A stretch of DNA of 64,000 bases from Sambucus nigra (GCA_949130495.1 OX422217.1:571674606-571738605); one strand, 5' to 3'. Shown: positions 21,786 through 33,529, counted from the first letter of the stretch. Notes: generated by a model from the letters alone, not told the origin. Numbers and translations are program-made.

Positions 21786-22421
21786 TTCACTTTAGTATTT
21801 GATTATCGCCAAATTCATTATTATTTAATTAACACGTTGTCACACTTATTATTTGGGACTTATTGGGATGCGGTAATAGCATACTGAGCTGAGGGGTGAG
21901 ATGTTAATCATATGCGAGTGATGAGGGGGAATATTTATTCACATCAACTGTATTTATTGCATCTTAAATTGATTAAGATAATTCTTTCACATCTAGGGCT
22001 CTTACCCAAATTTAAATGTTTTCTCCCCCCAGGTGCTCCTAGACAGGGATAGCGGGATTGTTGTTGTATCAGTCTTGTGACCTCTCTTGCTTACCAGCTT
22101 TTTAGAGTTATTGATTCTAGATTAGGTTCTTTTCCGCTGAGTTATTTATTTCATTTGAGACAATTATAAGGTCAGAAACCTGAGATTTCTTTACATTCTG
22201 TTGGGTTGAGATATTTACTTTCTTGTCGGATTTATTATTTACTTGATATTGGTTTGGATTCATTTATTGTTATGGAAATATTCATTGAACCACAATTATG
22301 GACCTTTAATATATTATTTATATTACGTTGGTGCTGAGAATGGTATTAATTAACAAGTAAACCTTATCTTCGGCGTATCGTGCCTGGCGAGCCTTTACGT
22401 GAGAAAATAGGGGTTGTTACA
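21786..22421 (+). repeat. 3' LTR of the Tekay-like element, right fragment
   Basis: Continues the LTR interrupted at 5769. It matches 3431-4020 of the 5' LTR up to 22352, then supplies the 69-bp terminus missing from the 5' copy, ending GGGGTTGTTACA. Confidence 0.85.
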
Positions 22422-22426
22422 CCATA

Positions 22427-23966
22427 TGTCAACTGGAATTCGTTAAGTCCTATAGTTTGAAACAAATAAGAAGGTCCCAAATTAGTTATATACGGAGATA
22501 AAACATAAATAGTCAAACTTATTATAACTAGACAGGAGAATCGATACGGTAAAGGCCACCAATCGATTTTCCCTCCGAATCGATTCGCACCTAATAGCCC
22601 ATCTTCTTTGGTAATGTTACGAGTTTTCACCATTTCTAACCTATCAAACCTCCATGAAACATTCACAAACTCCCATACAACATATCCAATCATCAAGTAT
22701 ACATATAAGGACAATTTCTAACGTAATTATAACATCAAATCTTTAAGAAATCTAACCATGAACAGATTTAATCTCCATAAATCATAAAACCCTAGTTTTG
22801 ATGTTCTTCATGCATGTTCATCAAGATTTACAAATTTCTTTAAAGTTTATCTTCCTATAATCTCAGATTTCTTAATATCAATGTAGAGGGATTATTTCTA
22901 ACATGAATCCTACCCCATATCATGAATTACAACCCATATAATCCCAAGAATTCACCCAATCATGTAATTTCAACCCTACACTATCATGGGTATTATAACA
23001 TGCTTCAAAGATTTTCAAGATAAACACGTGTCTTATATTTTCAGGTCTGATTTTCATTTTTTTATGACGAAATCGTTCTTCGCTTGATCCAATTTCGTTT
23101 TTGACAACGTTGGTAGTGGAAAAGGTGTAAATGGACTAATGATCCTCTCTTCTTCCTCTCCTATGGTCTCTCCTCTCTCCCAAGTGTTATAAACCTAGGC
23201 TCTATCACAAAGTAGATGTTATAACACTCTAAATTTCAAAATTCTTCCAACCCTAGACTCTTGAATGACCAAAACGCCCTTACGTGGTGTCGGGTTGGTC
23301 TAAAAATGCCCCATGACCCCATCAATACACCCGAGTATTGAATTCCACTTATTTTTGTTCATTCGAAACCAACCGTGATCTTGAAATCACCATCCGAGTC
23401 ACTCTACATAAATTTTTTATCTCAACCTCAATATAGTCTACACGCAACTCCCAGTTGAGATATAACATAGCCCCGTCGATATTACTCGCTACGACGTATA
23501 ATAATTATTACAAGTTATTTACTACGCACTTAGTAAATTTATCCCATAAATATTAATCATAATCTCTCCCGATCAATATTTAATAAATATATAATATTTA
23601 ATTCAATTAAATTACTGCACACATATAATTTAAAAATAACCAAATTAAATAAAGGGGTTTTGGGAAAAGGTCTTCATAGTGTTCAAAGTGTATAAAAATA
23701 GGACACTCCATATAATTTTATAAATTTAGTCCATGTACTAAAAATACCATGAAAAAAGGATAAAAATTGTGCCGCTGGCGCGGACCAAAAAAATAAAGGT
23801 ATTGTACCACAGGAACTAAATTTATAAATGCTATTAATACCACAGGGACTAGATTTATAAACTTGAAAAACATTGTCCTAAAAATCCAAATATAAGAAGG
23901 AACATGATCTTTACCTTAATTCTCTAATTAAATAAATCCTAAATACTCAGAAATATGTGGTGTTAC
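22427..23966 (-). repeat. Reversed Gypsy (Tekay-like) LTR fragment
   Basis: Read on the minus strand this begins TGTAACACCACATATTTCTG at 23966 and has the same general build as the Tekay-like LTR: AT-rich U3, then a region with ccctctacattg-type leader text and gaatcgattcgg near 22580. It is cut by the Tekay-like insertion at 22426. The 116-codon minus ORF at 22364-22714 is within this LTR and has no recognisable motif. Confidence 0.55.
23640..23895. repeat. Unclassified small insertion-like block in the LTR fragment
   Basis: The block differs in style from the AT-rich U3 around it. It carries two approximate copies of ccacaggaactaaatttata (near 23809 and 23851) and a GC-rich ccgctggcgcgg at 23772. 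No clear termini are seen. Confidence 0.3.
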
Positions 23967-24645
23967 ACCAAATGGGCACTTTTACATATTAATAAAATTT
24001 AAATTAAAAACAATGTGTTCTTCTTGCATATTTTGATGCAAAATTATCGATTAAATCATCAAAATTAAGTGTTTTTTTAACGATTTTGTTCAATTGATAA
24101 CATATTTGATGAAAAATAGGTGATTACATCTTTTTCAATTATTTATTTAGCAAATTTAATTTTGATGTTCAACATATTCATTTTCTGTATTTTTTTATTT
24201 AATAAAATATTTATTAGTGACTCTGCTAATTTTTGTGTTTCTTCTTCAATTTGTTTTTGTCTTTTTTTTTGTAACCGAAGGAATATTTTCTTGTAGACAT
24301 ATTAATCACACAACAATATAAAAACACAAAATTAATCACACAACAATATATAAATACAAAAATTAATCACACAACACTACAATCTTATAAGTTAAAGTGC
24401 TACTGATGAACAATAAAAGTTGATTTACAATTTACAAATTGCAACCAACTTGAGAGGATCCCAAAGTGTAATTTGTAAATGCCTCGTATAATTAATTGAA
24501 AGCTACAAAATAAATACCAAAAATAAACATGCAAATTATTAGTAAAACGAAATTTACATACCCAAACAAAAAAAAAACACTATATTTTTTGGATTTTTAC
24601 ATACAAATTTACACACTCAAACAAAAAACCTATGTTTTACTCATT
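23967..24645. other. AT-rich stretch, no gene seen
   Basis: Contains a short tandem repeat at 24303-24380 (attaatcacacaac followed by aatata-rich spacer, three copies). A block resembling tttggatttttacatac at 24590-24625 recurs at 25036-25075 on the far side of the next MITE. Confidence 0.6.
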
Positions 24646-25029
24646 TAAAATTAACTCATTCATGAATTGTTTTATTATTAGTGTTTGGTTACAAGAATGA
24701 ACAAATTCAAAAATGAACCAATTTATGTTGATTCACAAAAACTTAAATTAGTTCATTTCACCAAAAGCTTGAAATTGCACAATTTATAATTACAACATGA
24801 ATCTTAAATGCACCACTCCCATAGAGTACTCTCACCATACTAATCTCTCTATTTCTCTCTCTCTACACATACACACACACACACACATCAAAAGTAAATA
24901 ACTCCATTTTTCTTTTTCAAACACACCACAAATTAGATTTAAACCCATTTAAAACTAATACATCGATAATCTATTCATTTCAAATTGATCAATTTATAAA
25001 ATTAAATAATTTACGCAACCAAACGGGCC
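24646..25029 (-). mobile_element. MITE copy 1 (GGCCCGTTTGGTTG family), end-truncated
   Basis: Reverse complement of much of 30624-31103. It ends at 25029 with the complement of GGCCCGTTTGGTTGCGTAAA, contains an AC microsatellite (24870-24888) where copy 2 has TG, and shares internal blocks such as gcaccactcccata and caaaagcttgaaattgcac. The outer terminus seen in copy 2 is missing here. cctatgttt occurs on both sides (24629 and 25029). Confidence 0.7.
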
Positions 25030-25030
25030 C

Positions 25031-26142
25031 TATGTTTTTTTTGGATTTTTACATACATATTTATACACTCAAAAAAATTTACATGCAAATTTTGAAACCC
25101 GAAGTTTTTTTATTTGAAATTGAAACACTTAAAATGTGTTGTTTTTATGGGTGTATTTGAAAAAAGAGTTGAGAAGAAGAGAGAGAGAGAGAGAATTAGT
25201 TAAGGTTTTCAAAAAGAAAAGAAAGTGAGTTTGGTGGGTTTTAGTGTAAGGGAGTGAGTTGGGTAAGTTTAATTAGTGGATTGAGTGGGTTAATTGGATT
25301 CGTTTTGATTGGGCTTAAAAAATAAATTGAATCATATAAATTACTCCATTCTAATTATAAATAAGTCTATTTTAATTTATTTTTTGGCCTTTTATTTTGA
25401 AATTTGGTACAAGTGCACCAAATTTTATTTATTTTTGCGCTCTTTTTAAGTGACAAACTTCATTGTTTTATAACTAATTTTTTTATACCAATTGTTTCTT
25501 ATACCTTATTTTTTTGAGTTACTGATTTTTTTCCCTTAATTTTGTGACCTGAGTTAATAGGAGGCCGCCTATAAACAAAGCCGACCTTGTATATATCATA
25601 GTTATACTAGCGGTGTCAATATAGTGCTTTGACAAAATGTGAGTCTTAATCATTTGTTACCATAAAGTTAAGAGATTTACCATCTTTTCAAAAAAATTAT
25701 TAATGAAAACCAGCATGTATCCCGATAGATGCGCCGGCGGCAATGTGTAGTACGACATTTTTTAAAGTAAGTAATTAATTTCGTTATACTCGCATAAAAA
25801 ATTATATAATTAATAAATTGCTCTTATAATATAATTGTTTCCATTGCTAAAGAAAGAAAACATGATTTTCAAGCATTAAAAATGGTGTAAATTTATTTTC
25901 AATGATAAAGATAATAAGTCATCCAAAACACAACAATTCCAAGCTACAAATTGTGTAAAAAATTAAAATTTGTTTAGATAAAAAAGGATAATAAAATTGA
26001 GCTTTCACTGATATTAACGACTTTTTTCACTCATACCATAACCAATAGAGGAATTGAAAAATACTAGTATAACATATGATTGCAAAAAAATAATTCAAAG
26101 TCTTTAGAAAGAATTGAAACATAATTAGATTGGTGACAGTTA
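25031..26142. other. AT-rich intergenic stretch, no gene seen
   Basis: Holds a GA microsatellite (25178-25194) and long AT-rich runs. No ORF or RNA gene is supported. Confidence 0.6.
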
Positions 26143-26420
26143 GGTTGCGTTTGTTTTTCTATCTGAATCTGAAGTCTGAATCTGAAATCTTAATACTGAA
26201 TCTGAAATCTGAAATCTGAATATGAAAAATATATTTGTTTTTATGTCTGAATGTACCTCTGAATGAATGTATTTAGACTCATTCAGATTTTACCTCTTAA
26301 CTATTAAGAGCCAAATATAGCCGTTAATCTCTTAATCATTTAAAAAAACAAACACTTTTTGGTACTTCTTAAGTCTGAATGGTTCAGATTCAGACTTAAG
26401 AGGTAAAAACAAATAACACC
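26143..26420. mobile_element. Tourist-like MITE of 278 bp
   Basis: Terminal inverted repeats GGTTGCGTTTGTTTTT and (complement of the right end) GGTGTTATTTGTTTTT are flanked by TTA at 26140-26142 and 26421-26423. Inside are repeats of tctgaatctgaa and an inverted cttaagtctgaa. The TTA duplication suggests the PIF/Harbinger group. Confidence 0.75.
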
Positions 26421-26602
26421 TTAATTAGCGAAATCATCACATTAATCGCATTTTTTTGAATATGGAAGGACATAAGTTACAAATCCAACAAACTTAAAAA
26501 AATCATAGAAAATATTAATGTATGATACAAAAGTCCAAAAAAAAACAGCTTGATACCAGTGTATTACTTCCTAGCAATCAAAGCAGGCGAAATTTCTTTT
26601 GG

Positions 26603-29600
26603 TCAAGTCTGCATAAAGTGCTCTTGCATTTGATACAAAGATTTAGTGTATGAATCCTTGGGGCCCCCTTGAAATGGTTTGCTAACAGATGTTTTAAGCA
26701 TAGCGGATTCAGGAGTTGCCTTGCCTCCCCTGCCTAACCCCCCAAAAAAGAACTGTGATGCATCAAAAATTCTTTTTATGGCCAAACATCTCTAATAAAA
26801 AAAGTAAATGATCTGTTCAGTCATCCATCATTGGACAAATCATAAATTACGAACAACACAAACCCATTGTCATGAAATATAGACCCACTGTGATTAAAGA
26901 GAGACGGGAGAGAGGAGATGCATTAACCAAATACAAAACCCTAAGGGTGTGTTTGATAAATAAGATGGAAAATAAGCGCCAAGAGTTAATTTCCATGGAA
27001 TTGAAAACTTGGAAATATTTTCCATGGAAAAAATTTGTTGGTGTTGTTTGATTGCAATTATTTTCCAGGTGAAAAATATTCTACTTTCCATCTTTTGTGT
27101 TTGGTTCTCCATATTTTCCATGGAAAAAAAGTATAAAATATATATATAAAATAGAAAAATAATAAATATCCCAGAAAATTAATAAAAATCCCAAAGAATA
27201 AATAAATAAATCTAAAATGTGAATAAAACCCCAAAAAATAAGGAGAAAAATCCATAAAATGAATAAAAATCCAAAAATAATGAAAAAAATTCAGAAAGTG
27301 AATAAAACCCCAAAACAATGTGAAAAAAATCCAGAAAGTGAATAAAATCCAAAAAATAATGTGAAAAAAATCCAGAAAGTGAATAAAATCCAAAAAATAA
27401 TGAAAAAAGTACAGAAAGTGAATAAAAACCCAAACCCAAAAATAATGAAAAAATACCTAAATAGAATAAAAATCCAAAAATAATGAAAAAAATCCAGGAA
27501 ATGAATAAAAACTCAAAAGTAATGGAAAATAATTCAGCAAAGGGAACAAAAACCCAAAAAAATGAAAAAAAAATCCAAAAAGTGAATAAAATCCCCAAAA
27601 TAATGGGAAAAATCCAAAAAATGAATTAAAATAATGAAAAAAAAATTAATTAAAACCCAAAAAAAATGTGAATATGACCCCAAATATAATGAAAAAAAAT
27701 CTAAAAAATGAATAAAAACCCAAAAATAATGAAAACAAAATCCAGAAAGTGAATAAAAATCAAAAAATAATGAAAAAAAGTACAAAAAGTGAATAAAATC
27801 CCAAAAATAATGAAAAAAAAATCCAGATAGTGAACACAAACCCAAAAATAACGAAAAATACAGAAAGTGAATAAAACCAATAAAATAATATTAAAAAAAT
27901 CCGAAAAGGAATAAAATTCCAAAAAATAAAAAATATAGAAAATTAATAAAAAAACAAGAAAATAAATATTAACCTCATAATAAATTTCTGGATTTTCTTC
28001 ATGATTTCTTGATTTTTATTCAACATCTTGATTTTTTTATTTTTTTTTCTGGATTTTTATTCATCTTCTGAATTTTTTTCAATATTTTTGGTTTTTTTCA
28101 TTTTCTGTATTTTTTCCATTATTTTTGGATTTTTATTCACTTTATGTATTTTTATTATTATTTTTCAGTTTCTTTTTCATTTTTCGTATTTTTTCATTAT
28201 TTTTGGAGTTTTATTCTCTTCCGGTATTTTTTACATTGTTTTTGGGTTTTTTCATTTTTTTGGCGTTTTATTCACTTTCTGTATTATTTCATTAATTTTT
28301 GGTTCTTATTCATTTTCTTAATTTTTTTCATTATTTTTGAGGTTTTATCCACTTTATTTATTTTTTTCATTATATTTGGGTTTTTAGTCACTTTCTGAAT
28401 TTTTTTCGTTATTTTTGGATTTTTATTCACGATCTCGTTTTTTTTTGTCATTATTTTGGGGGTTTTAGTCACTTTCTCTAGTTTTTTTCATTATTTTTGG
28501 GTTTTATTCACGTTCTGGATTTTTTTCATTATTTTTGGATTTTTATTCATTTTTTGTATTTTTGGAGTTTTATTCACTTTATGTAATTTGTTTCATTATT
28601 TTTGGTGTTTTTTTTTCGTTTTTTTTGGACTGTTTCCATTATTTTGGGGTTTTATTCACTTTATGTATTTTTTTCATTATTTTTGGGTTTTTATTCACTT
28701 TATGGATTTTTTTTTATTATTTTCGGATTTTTATACTTTTTCTGGATTTTTTTCATTATTTGTGGGGATCACTTTCTGGATTTTTTCCATTATTTTTGGG
28801 TTTTTATTTGCGTTCTCAATTTTTTTAATTTTTTTTGTGATTATTCATTTATTGTATTTTTTTCATTATTTTTGAAGTTTTATTCACTTTATGTATTTTT
28901 TTCATTATTTTTGGATTTTTATTCATTTTCTGGATTTTTTTTTCATTTTTGGGGGGGTTTGATTCACTTTTTGGATTGTTTTCATTATTTTTGAATTTTT
29001 ATTCATTTTCTGTATTTTTGGAGTGTTATTCACTGTCTGTATTTTTTACATTATTTTTGTTTTTTTTTTTCATTTTTTCATTTTTTTTCATTATTTTTTT
29101 ATTTTTATTCATTTTCTAGATTTTTTCATTATTTCGGGCGTTTTAATCACTTTCTGGGTTGTTTCATTATTTTTTGTTTTTATTCACGTTCTCGAATTTT
29201 TTTAATTTTTATTCATTTTCTGTATTTTTTTCATTATTTTTGGAGTTATTCACTTTCTATAGTTTTTCATTATTTTTAGGTTTTTATTCATTTTATGGAT
29301 TTTTTTCATTATTTTTGGGGGTTTATTTACTTTGTGGATTTTTTTTCATTATTTTTGGGTTTTTATTCACTTTGTGGATTTTTTTCATTATTTTTGGGTT
29401 TTTATTCATATTTTGGATTTTTTAAAATTATTTATGGGGTTTTAATAAGATTCTAGATTTTTTTTTTCATTATTTTTGGATTTTTATTCATTTTGTGAAT
29501 TTTTTTCATTATTTTTGGACTTTTTATTTATTTTTTGTATTTTTTAATTATTTTTGGGGTTTTATTCACTTTCTGTGTTTTTTTCATTATTTTTGGGTTT

Positions 29601-30478
29601 TTAGTCATTTTCTGGATGTTTTTCATTATTTTAAAGGTTTTATTCACTTTTGGATTTTTTTATATTATTTTTGGGTTTTATTCACTTTCTGCATTTTTTT
29701 TCATTATTTTTGGGTTTTTCTTCATTTTATAAGTTCTTTATCAATTTTTTTGGTGTGGTAAGTCTTTTTCCTGGAAAATGAATAACAGGGTGGGAGGAGG
29801 TTTTTTAATTTCATCTTTTGTGAAAAAAGTGGTTACGTGATTTGTTTTAAAGAAACCAATTCCATAGAAAATTTTGTTTATCAAACATCCAAAAGATGAA
29901 AAATAACTCCATATATTGCATTTTCCATGGAAAAACTCTTTTGGATTTTTTTATATTATTTTTGGGTTTTATTCACTTTCTGCATTTTTTTTCATTATTT
30001 TTGGGTTTTTTCTTCATTTTATAAGTTCTTTATCAATTTTTTGGTGTGGTAAGTCTTTTTCCTGGAAAATGAATAACAGGTTGGGAGGAGGTTTTTTAAT
30101 TCCATCTTTTGTGAAAAAAGTGGTTACGTGATTTGTTTTAAAGAAACCAATTCCATAGAAAATTTTGTTTATCAAACATCCAAAAGATGAAAAATAACTC
30201 CATATATTGCATTTTCCATGGAAAATTAGTGTTATCAAACACACCCTAAATTCAAATTGAATTCACACGAAATTCTTCATTATCAAGATCAACCAGAATG
30301 GAATAAAACAAATCACTAAAACTACCAACCAGATCAAACATTAACAGATCTAAAACCAAACAAATCGAAGAAGACCCTAAATAAATTATACCAATTATAG
30401 AATATGATCTTTATTTACCTTACTTGAAGGAGAAAACTCCGGCGAACGTATAATAGAGGAAGAAAAGAGAGAGTGCAT
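26603..30478 (-). CDS. Candidate two-exon host gene, about 82 aa, possibly mitochondrial
   Basis: Exon 2 (26791-26603) follows a good splice acceptor (ttttattag) and reads RCLAIKRIFDASQFFFGGLG, then RGGKATPESAMLKTSVSK and YTKSLYQMQEHFMQT, stop. Codon usage and composition differ from the AT-driven ORFs around it. A matching exon 1 is proposed at 30478-30419: ATG then HSLFSSSIIRSPEFSPSSK, ending AAG before donor gtaaat. The phase is 0 at both edges and the joined frame is open for 82 codons. The Ser/Arg-rich start resembles a mitochondrial presequence. Twelve further sense codons (PKEISPALIARK) follow the TGA before a TAA. The intron holds the 3.3-kb element at 26945-30246; without it the intron would be about 320 bp. 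I do not recognise the family. The exon 1 pairing is inference. Confidence 0.45.
27180..27960 (-). repeat. Left arm: about 20 copies of a roughly 39-bp repeat
   Basis: Units read gaataaaa(t/c)cc, then aaaaataatg, then aaaaaaatccagaaagt, with 36-42 bp spacing. They are the reverse complement of the right arm. Confidence 0.85.
28020..29720 (+). repeat. Right arm: about 40 copies of a roughly 39-bp repeat
   Basis: Units read attcactttctggatttt, then tttcattatttttgggttttt. It is about twice as long as the left arm, so only part can pair with it. Confidence 0.85.
29647..30228. repeat. 291-bp tandem duplication at the element's right end
   Basis: 29647-29937 and 29938-30228 are nearly identical (for example acagggtgggagg against acaggttgggagg). 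Each includes a subterminal ttttccatggaaaa block. The second copy carries the real terminus. Confidence 0.9.
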
Positions 30479-30623
30479 TTTTGAGATAAATTGTGAGTTA
30501 AGATGAGCCTATGAATGTTATAGCGTATTGTCCTCAGATGTTTGCTAAAGGGAGCTTAAAAACTTCTTGGAAGTAGAAAAGATAGTAATGTATTGAAAAT
30601 AAGGAGTCACATAATTTACGTAG
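30479..30623 (-). other. Upstream region of the candidate small gene
   Basis: About 145 bp between the proposed ATG and the next MITE. No clear TATA box is seen on the minus strand. If the gene is real, its promoter lies here or within the MITE. Confidence 0.3.
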
Positions 30624-30810
30624 GGCCCGTTTGGTTGCGTAAATTATTTAATTGGGTTTTGATGTATTAATTTTAATTGGGTTTGGTTGCGTAAATTATT
30701 TACACCATGATCAATTTGAAATGAATACATTGTTGATGTATTAATTTTAAATGGGTTTAAATCTAATTTGTGGTGTGTTTGGAAAAGAAAAATTGAGTTA
30801 CTTACTTTTA

Positions 30811-30846
<36 letters not shown>

Positions 30847-31103
30847 ATATATATATAGAGAGAGAGTAGTATTGTAAGAGTATTTTATGGGAATGGTGCA
30901 TTTAAGATTCATGGTGTAATTAAAAATTGTGCAATTTCAAGCTTTTGGTGAAATGAACTAATTTAAGTTTTTGTGAATCAACATGAATTGATTCATTTTT
31001 GAATCTGCTCATTCTTGTAACCAAATACTAATAATAATACAATTCATGAATGACTCCATTTTAAATTGACTAATTTACAATTTTGGGGACAACCAAACAG
31101 ACC
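30624..31103 (+). mobile_element. MITE copy 2 (GGCCCGTTTGGTTG family), complete
   Basis: Starts GGCCCGTTTGGTTGCG and ends with the complement of GGTCTGTTTGGTTG; cgtag flanks both sides (30619-30623, 31104-31108). It holds a (TG)n tract (30812-30843) and is inverted relative to copy 1. The superfamily is uncertain because a 5-bp duplication is not the usual hAT length. Confidence 0.7.
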
Positions 31104-31416
31104 CGTAGAGTCTATACAATAAACTAAAAAGACGGGAATAGAAAGTGGAAATGGAGGGAAAGAGGAGTTATGGGGATAGGGCTGTTAATGGACCGGATCT
31201 GGACTCGAACCTAATTCGGACCTGTCTTAAATTAACGGATCTGGGCAAATTTTATAGACCCGATTATCCGATTACCCGATTAGTTAATGGATCGGATCTG
31301 GATATACATGACTCCGATCCGATAAGGACCCGACCCGAATGTGTATATATATATATAATATAATAAACATATATTTATATATAATATTATATATATATAG
31401 TCTTACATATAGTTAC

Positions 31417-31524
<108 letters not shown>

Positions 31525-31710
31525 GTAAATATGTATGTAAAACTGTTTTTATAATATAAAACTGTTCTTATAAGTTATATATAAAAAAACAGTTTTATAA
31601 AAACAGTTTTACATACATATTTACATATAAGTTATGTATAACAGTTTTATAAAAACAGTTTTATATTATAAAAATAGTTTTACATACATATATATATAGA
31701 GAGAGAGAGA

Positions 31711-32092
31711 GGCAGGCTCCTGTGCACACTAAGTTTGCACATTACCTTTTAAAAGTGTGCAAACTTAGTGCTGGCGCACACCAATTTTTTGTGTGATATT
31801 TTAACATTTCAACGGACTCACATAAAAAAAAATTAGCTCAAAAAAACTTTTTTTGCTATTTTTAAAAAATCGGTCAAACTTTCGCAGTTTTTAAAGGGCT
31901 TAAAAACTGCGAAAGTTTGACCGATTTTTTAAAAATAGCAAAAAAAGTTTTTTTGAGCTGATTTTTTTTATATGGATTCCTTGAAATGTTTAAATATCAC
32001 ACAAAAAAAATAAACTCAAAAATATTTTTTTTACCACTTTTAAAAGGTAATGTGCAAAGTTAGTGTGCAAACTTAGTGTGCACAGGAGCCTG

Positions 32093-32094
<2 letters not shown>
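31711..32094. mobile_element. Foldback element of 384 bp inside the hAT-type element
   Basis: The ends GGCAGGCTCCTGTGCAC and its complement are perfect. The two halves pair through most of their length, with centre at about 31902 (for example actttcgcagttttt on one side, aaaaactgcgaaagt on the other). It is flanked by (GA)n on the left and (TC)n on the right, so pairing extends outward. No coding capacity. Confidence 0.85.
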
Positions 32095-32184
<90 letters not shown>

Positions 32185-32327
32185 TTATATATAAGTTATA
32201 TATAAAAATAACAGTTTTACATACATATTTTACATACATATATATATATAAGTTATATATATGTATGTATAAAAACAGTTTTACATACATATATATAAAA
32301 GTTAGTTTATATATATAAAAACAGTTT

Positions 32328-32365
<38 letters not shown>

Positions 32366-32569
32366 AGTTATATATAAAAATAACAGTTTTACATACATAT
32401 ATATATAAGTTATATATATGTATGTATAAAAACAGTTTTACATACATATATATATAAGTTAGTTTATATATATAAAAATAACAGTTTTACATACATATAT
32501 ATATGTATGTATAAAAACAGTTTTACATACATATATATATAAGTTATATATATGTATGTATAAAAACAG

Positions 32570-32623
<54 letters not shown>

Positions 32624-32941
32624 GGGTCGGGTCTCCGGGTCCTTAACGGATCCGGGTCTGGATCCATTTTTTGAGACCCGTCGGGTAATCGGGTAAAACC
32701 CAATCCGCTAAAAATATACCCGGATCGCATCTAGATATACCCCGACCCGATCCAGACCCGATCCGTTTACACCCCTATATGGGGATATGGGTTGGGCAAT
32801 TAATGACTCATTAATCGGTAATATTATTATATTAGAGGTAAATATAGATGTATTTTAATGAAATGAAATAAAAAGGGTTTTATGGATTAGGGACAGAATT
32901 GAGAAGCTTTCGTATATTTCATGAAATTGTAGAGTGACAAG

Positions 32942-33328
32942 TATTGGGTTATGACAAGACTTCACCATTTGGTGAAGTATATTTGTTTTTGACAAAGCTC
33001 TCACCCACTTAGTAGTGGTGTCTTCTTCTCCACAAGAAGTGCTCTAAGTGGACACTCAGCTATGCCATTTTATGTGTCCATTTCTCCCCTTGCTTACCTA
33101 TAAATAAGCTCTATGTATTGAGAGAAAAACACACCAGTAAATAGGAGAGAAACAAAGCACATAGAGAGTCTTGTTTGAGAGAGAATGAAGAGAGCAAGAG
33201 TGTTTGTAATTCTCTTCTTCTATTACTACGATTCCGCTGCCCCCGTGGACGTAGGCAAATTGTCGAACCACATAAATATCTTATTATTGTGTGTGAGTTT
33301 GATTTCTGGATTGTTACTGGGCACAACA
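32942..33328 (+). repeat. 5' LTR of the Tork-like element
   Basis: Pairs with 38158-38554. Both copies start TA rather than the canonical TG. TATAAATA at 33099-33106 is the likely promoter, followed by a purine-rich leader. Small inverted motif caccatttggtg near 32966. Confidence 0.92.
33099..33106 (+). promoter_or_regulatory. TATA box of the Tork-like 5' LTR
   Basis: TATAAATA, conserved at 38315-38322 in the 3' LTR. Confidence 0.65.
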
Positions 33329-33330
33329 AT

Positions 33331-33343
33331 TGGTATCAGAGCC
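33331..33343 (+). other. Primer-binding site, tRNA-iMet type
   Basis: TGGTATCAGAGCC, two bases after the 5' LTR. Confidence 0.92.
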
Positions 33344-33529
33344 AGACTCATTCGTTATTGGCGCTTTGTTCGTTTTTTAGCCAAAAATCAAAATCTTCAA
33401 ATCTCAAATTTGAACACACCAGGTGGAGCATATCATTAATACGAGTCCAACGAAACAAACCGGAGGTCAAATGGAGCTCCGAAGATCCCAAAATTGCCAA
33501 CTGAAGAGAAAAAAAATCCAGCCAAGCTG

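Larger units (their letters stand above)
1447..22421 (+). mobile_element. Tekay-like Ty3/Gypsy retrotransposon, internally deleted, with nested insertions
   Basis: The element starts TGTAATACCCC and ends GGGGTTGTTACA, the terminal style of plant chromovirus LTRs. It is flanked by ccatg (1442-1446) and ccata (22422-22426), a 4/5 target-site duplication. Of the coding region only a decayed piece from protease through RT to part of the RNase H linker (4021-5513) remains. The 3' end of the 5' LTR, gag, integrase and the front of the 3' LTR have been lost. The 3' LTR is then split by a 16-kb Copia insertion (5770-21780). The Tekay lineage is inferred from the LTR ends, LTR length and RT motifs; the chromodomain that would confirm it is in the deleted part. 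Confidence 0.75.
26945..30246. mobile_element. 3.3-kb hairpin-forming Tourist/Harbinger-like element
   Basis: Perfect 15-bp terminal inverted repeats GGGTGTGTTTGATAA are flanked by TAA on both sides (26942-26944, 30247-30249), the duplication typical of the PIF/Harbinger group. No transposase is present. The inside is two arms of the same roughly 39-bp repeat in opposite orientation (27180-27960 and about 28020-29720), so the transcript could fold into a long imperfect hairpin. Subterminal ttttccatggaa blocks occur at both ends. The many overlapping Phe-rich ORFs are repeat artefacts. Confidence 0.75.

Noticed and set aside
27058..29761. Many overlapping Phe-rich ORFs on both strands
   Set aside because: They are translations of the roughly 39-bp AT-rich repeat in several frames. 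They look hydrophobic but have no domain structure.
32464..32730. 88-codon minus ORF with Tyr-Ile repeats
   Set aside because: Translation of (TA)n arrays and the hAT end.
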